From assembly GCA_947258815.1 (NCBI GenBank), contig CAMYJW010000030.1:744001-808000 (forward strand): a stretch of DNA of 64,000 nucleotides. Direction: 5' to 3'. Under the pieces are notes generated by a model, which was not told the origin of the DNA, did not search any database, and saw nothing but the letters and a program-made list of their open reading frames with translations. Below are positions 61,697 to 64,000 of the stretch, piece by piece (positions within the stretch are counted from its first letter, which is position 1; each line of letters starts with the position of its first letter). Source of the DNA: an uncultured Sphingomonadaceae bacterium. Lineage in GTDB: Bacteria; Pseudomonadota; Alphaproteobacteria; Sphingomonadales; Sphingomonadaceae. The translations under genes and the position numbers were made by a program.

Positions 61697-63330
61697 TGTA
61701 CAAATATGACACTTACGATCAGGCGATGGTCGATGCGCGCGTTGCCGAATTTCGCGATCAGGTCCGCCGCCGTCTCGATGGCAGCCTGACCGAAGAACAA
61801 TTCCGCCCGCTGCGGCTGATGAACGGCCTCTATCTGCAACTTCACGCTTATATGCTGCGCGTTGCGGTGCCATATGGCACGCTCAGTTCCGCGCAAATGC
61901 GGATGCTGGGCGATATCGCGGACAAATACGATCGCGGCTATGGCCACTTCACCACCCGCCAGAACATCCAGTATAACTGGATCAAGCTGGAAGACGCGGG
62001 CGATCTGCTGGCCGATCTTGCCTCTGTCGAGATGCACGCCATCCAGACGAGCGGCAACTGCATCCGCAACATCAGCTCCGATCAGTATGCCGGGGCCGCC
62101 GCCGAAGAACTGGTCGATCCGCGCCCATATGCCGAACTGCTGCGCCAGTGGTCGAGCTTTCACCCCGAATTCATGTATCTGCCGCGCAAGTTCAAGATCG
62201 CGGTGATCGCCAGCGAAACCGATCGTGCGGCGATGAAGCTGCACGATATCGGTATCAAGCTGGTCAAGAACGACGCGGGAGAAATCGGCGCGCAGTTTTA
62301 TGTCGGTGGCGGCATGGGGCGCACCCCGATGATCGCGCCGATGATCCGTGAGTTTGTCCCGCTCGATCAGCTGATCACTTATGCCGAGGCATGTCTTCGC
62401 GTTTACAATCGCTATGGCCGGCGCGACAACAAGTATAAGGCGCGGATCAAGATCCTTGTCCACGAAATCGGCGCGGATGAATATGCCCGTCAGGCGGAAG
62501 AGGAATTTGCCCACCTGCTTGGCCAAGGGGTTGAGCCGCCGATTGCCGAACTGGAACGGATCAAGACCTATTTTCAGGATCCGCCATTTGAAGCAGGCGC
62601 GCCCGATACGCTGGATCGCTCCGATCCCGATTTCGCGCTGTGGGTGGATCGCAATTGCGTTACGCACAAGCAGCCCGGATATATTTCGGCAACGATCAGC
62701 CTGAAGCCGGTCGGCGGCATTCCGGGCGACGCCAGCGCCGATCAGATCAGGCTGATGGCTGACCTGGCACGGGATTATTCGTTTGACGAATGCCGGGTTA
62801 CGCACGCGCAGAACATCGTTTTGCCGCATGTGCGCAAGGCCGATCTTTATGTGCTGTGGCAAAAGCTTGACGCTGCCGGGCTTGGAGCTGCCAATCTCGA
62901 TCGGATCGGCGATATCATCGCCTGCCCCGGCCTTGATTATTGCAGCCTCGCCAATGCCCGTTCGATCCCGATCGCACAAAAGATTTCCGAACGCTTTGCC
63001 GCACAGGAAAAACAGGACGCCATCGGCGAAATGAAGCTCAAAATCTCTGGCTGCATCAATGCCTGCGGGCATCATCACGCGGGCCACATCGGCATTCTGG
63101 GTGTCGATAAGAAGGGCGTCGAAAATTATCAGCTGCTGCTGGGCGGCAGCGAAGGCGAAGATACGTCGCTGGGCAAGATAACCGGCCCCGGCTTCGACGA
63201 GGAAGGCATCGTCGATGCGGTTGAAAAAGCCGCCGATGTCTATCTGGCCAACAAACAGGGCGAGGAGCGCTTCCTCGACACATACCGGCGGATCGGCATC
63301 GATCCGTTCAAGGAGGCGATTTATGACTGA
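61696..63330 (+). CDS. Sulfite/nitrite reductase hemoprotein (CysI-like)
   Basis: A 544-aa siroheme reductase, most likely reducing sulfite to sulfide in assimilation. Two ferredoxin-like halves are seen; GYGHFTTRQNIQYNWI near residue 76 and TSGNCIRNISSD near 117 lie in the first. The 4Fe-4S/siroheme cysteines are in CPGLDYCSLANAR near 412 and SGCINACGHHHAGHIGILG near 453. Flanking cobA, DUF934 and cysH support the sulfite over the nitrite assignment. Confidence 0.93.
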   Translation: MYKYDTYDQAMVDARVAEFRDQVRRRLDGSLTEEQFRPLRLMNGLYLQLHAYMLRVAVPYGTLSSAQMRMLGDIADKYDRGYGHFTTRQNIQYNWIKLEDAGDLLADLASVEMHAIQTSGNCIRNISSDQYAGAAAEELVDPRPYAELLRQWSSFHPEFMYLPRKFKIAVIASETDRAAMKLHDIGIKLVKNDAGEIGAQFYVGGGMGRTPMIAPMIREFVPLDQLITYAEACLRVYNRYGRRDNKYKARIKILVHEIGADEYARQAEEEFAHLLGQGVEPPIAELERIKTYFQDPPFEAGAPDTLDRSDPDFALWVDRNCVTHKQPGYISATISLKPVGGIPGDASADQIRLMADLARDYSFDECRVTHAQNIVLPHVRKADLYVLWQKLDAAGLGAANLDRIGDIIACPGLDYCSLANARSIPIAQKISERFAAQEKQDAIGEMKLKISGCINACGHHHAGHIGILGVDKKGVENYQLLLGGSEGEDTSLGKITGPGFDEEGIVDAVEKAADVYLANKQGEERFLDTYRRIGIDPFKEAIYD

Positions 63331-63751
63331 ACCGCAACTGCGCTTTCGCGACGATGAAGTTGTCTCCGATCCCGCGGTCACCGTGGATTCGTTCGGCGAT
63401 CAGTCGAACGCGACCGCGGTGCGCATCGAACCAGGCGACGATGCACGCGCGCTACTGCCCCATCTTGATCGGCTGCGGCTGATCGAAGTAAACTTCCCCG
63501 CCTACACGGACGGGCGCGGATATTCCGCCGCACGCATCCTGCGCGAAGCGGGCTACACCGGCGAACTGCGCGCGGTGGGCGACGTGCTGATCGATCAGCT
63601 TTCCAATATGAAGCGCTGCGGGTTTGACAGTTTCGCCCCCGATCATCCGCTGAACGAAGCCGATGCCAAAGCCGCGCTCGATTGCTGGCCCGATGTCTAT
63701 CAGGCGACCACTGACGGACGCACGCCGATCTGGACGAAACGTCATGGCTGA
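63323..63751 (+). CDS. DUF934 protein
   Basis: A 142-aa protein of the DUF934 family (LIEVNFPAYTDGRGYSAARILREAGYTGELRAVGDVLIDQL near residues 50-90 is the core). ATG 63323 has an ideal AAGGAGG 6 bases before it and overlaps the reductase stop by 8 bases. It always sits with sulfite reductase and CysH in such operons and probably assists the reductase, perhaps in electron supply. Function not proven. Confidence 0.9.
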   Translation: MTEPQLRFRDDEVVSDPAVTVDSFGDQSNATAVRIEPGDDARALLPHLDRLRLIEVNFPAYTDGRGYSAARILREAGYTGELRAVGDVLIDQLSNMKRCGFDSFAPDHPLNEADAKAALDCWPDVYQATTDGRTPIWTKRHG

Positions 63752-64000
63752 AGAACAGCGCACCGACAGCCGGAAAGTGGACCGGATTGACACCGGCCCC
63801 CGCTTTACCGAGGCCGATGCGGTGCGTCTCAATCGCATATTTCGCGGCACTGAAACGCTGGATATGCTCGAAACCGTGCTGCGTGAGAAAATGGCGGGCG
63901 ATATCGCCGTTGTTTCCAGCTTCGGCGCGGAAAGCTCGGTTCTGCTGCATCTCGTTGCGCGGATCGATCCGGCAACGCCGGTGCTGTTTCTGGAAACCGG
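63744..64000 (+). CDS. cysH: Phosphoadenylyl/adenylyl-sulfate reductase, N-terminal part
   Basis: The first 85 residues of a PAPS/APS reductase, cut by the right edge of the window. The PP-loop motif SSFGAESSVLLHL is at about residues 54-66 and is followed by TPVLFLETG. ATG 63744 overlaps the DUF934 stop by 8 bases. It would reduce PAPS or APS to sulfite for the reductase upstream. Whether it is the PAPS or APS type cannot be told without the C-terminus. Confidence 0.92.
   Translation, partial: MAEEQRTDSRKVDRIDTGPRFTEADAVRLNRIFRGTETLDMLETVLREKMAGDIAVVSSFGAESSVLLHLVARIDPATPVLFLET

Noticed and set aside
61555..63381. A 608-codon open frame on the minus strand
   Set aside because: Antisense to the sulfite reductase gene, which has all siroheme and iron-sulfur cysteines; no recognisable domains.

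Overview
The window looks like chromosomal DNA of a GC-rich alphaproteobacterium, most likely a sphingomonad (Sphingomonadales). The reasons are two catabolic-type TonB-dependent receptors with the usual sphingomonad plug signature, the gene order cobA - DUF2849 - sulfite reductase - DUF934 - cysH, a DUF389 protein, and the dense load of Rieske, P450, flavin monooxygenase and CoA-pathway genes. No rRNA, tRNA, transposase or CRISPR array was seen.

Layout. (1) 1-19.6 kb is a catabolic island: the end of a TetR gene, a TonB receptor, an amidohydrolase/DUF59 pair, a minus-strand operon of luciferase-like monooxygenase + enoyl-CoA hydratase + hydroxyacyl-CoA dehydrogenase + acyl-CoA dehydrogenase + acyl-CoA ligase + SnoaL-like protein, a second TetR, a minus-strand operon of esterase + SDR + SnoaL-like + BKACE + cyclase-type hydrolase, a second luciferase-like monooxygenase with an NADP-dependent reductase, and a Rieske oxygenase. 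(2) 19.9-34.4 kb is one long minus-strand run: peroxiredoxin, ArsR-type persulfide sensor, persulfide dioxygenase-like MBL protein, DUF442-SQR fusion, cytochrome bd (cydA, cydB and a 44-aa DUF2474 protein), PHA synthase, MaoC-phosphate acetyltransferase fusion, acetate kinase, P2-type ATPase and CaCA antiporter. It reads as a sulfide-tolerance, low-oxygen and energy-overflow block. (3) 34.7-47.5 kb is a second catabolic island: LuxE - LuxC - TonB receptor - Rieske alpha - Rieske beta - LysR on the minus strand, a divergent TauD dioxygenase, and a P450 - flavin monooxygenase - SnoaL-like - TetR group. (4) 47.8-57.1 kb holds an ECF sigma/anti-sigma/secreted-protein locus containing a 272-bp palindromic element, an outer-membrane protein, a TetR, a DUF389 transporter-like protein, a frameshifted sulfotransferase and an SLC13 permease. 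(5) 57.2-64 kb is housekeeping: GFA protein, queF, cystathionine beta-lyase, MscS, and the sulfate-assimilation operon running off the right edge.

How it fits together. The islands contain uptake (TonB receptors), oxygenation (two luciferase-like enzymes, two Rieske systems, P450, group D flavin monooxygenase, TauD), hydrolysis (esterase, cyclase-type hydrolase), CoA activation and beta-oxidation, and beta-keto acid cleavage (BKACE). That set would suit breakdown of a cyclic, possibly terpenoid or aromatic, compound, but the substrate cannot be read from the sequence. The best new signal is a palindromic motif CAACA-N4-TGTTG found upstream of the first TonB receptor, between the first luciferase-like operon and its TetR, and upstream of the second luciferase-like gene; it probably marks one TetR regulon. 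A LuxE-LuxC acid-reductase pair placed in a Rieske/TonB operon, and the 272-bp palindromic element, are the next most interesting items.
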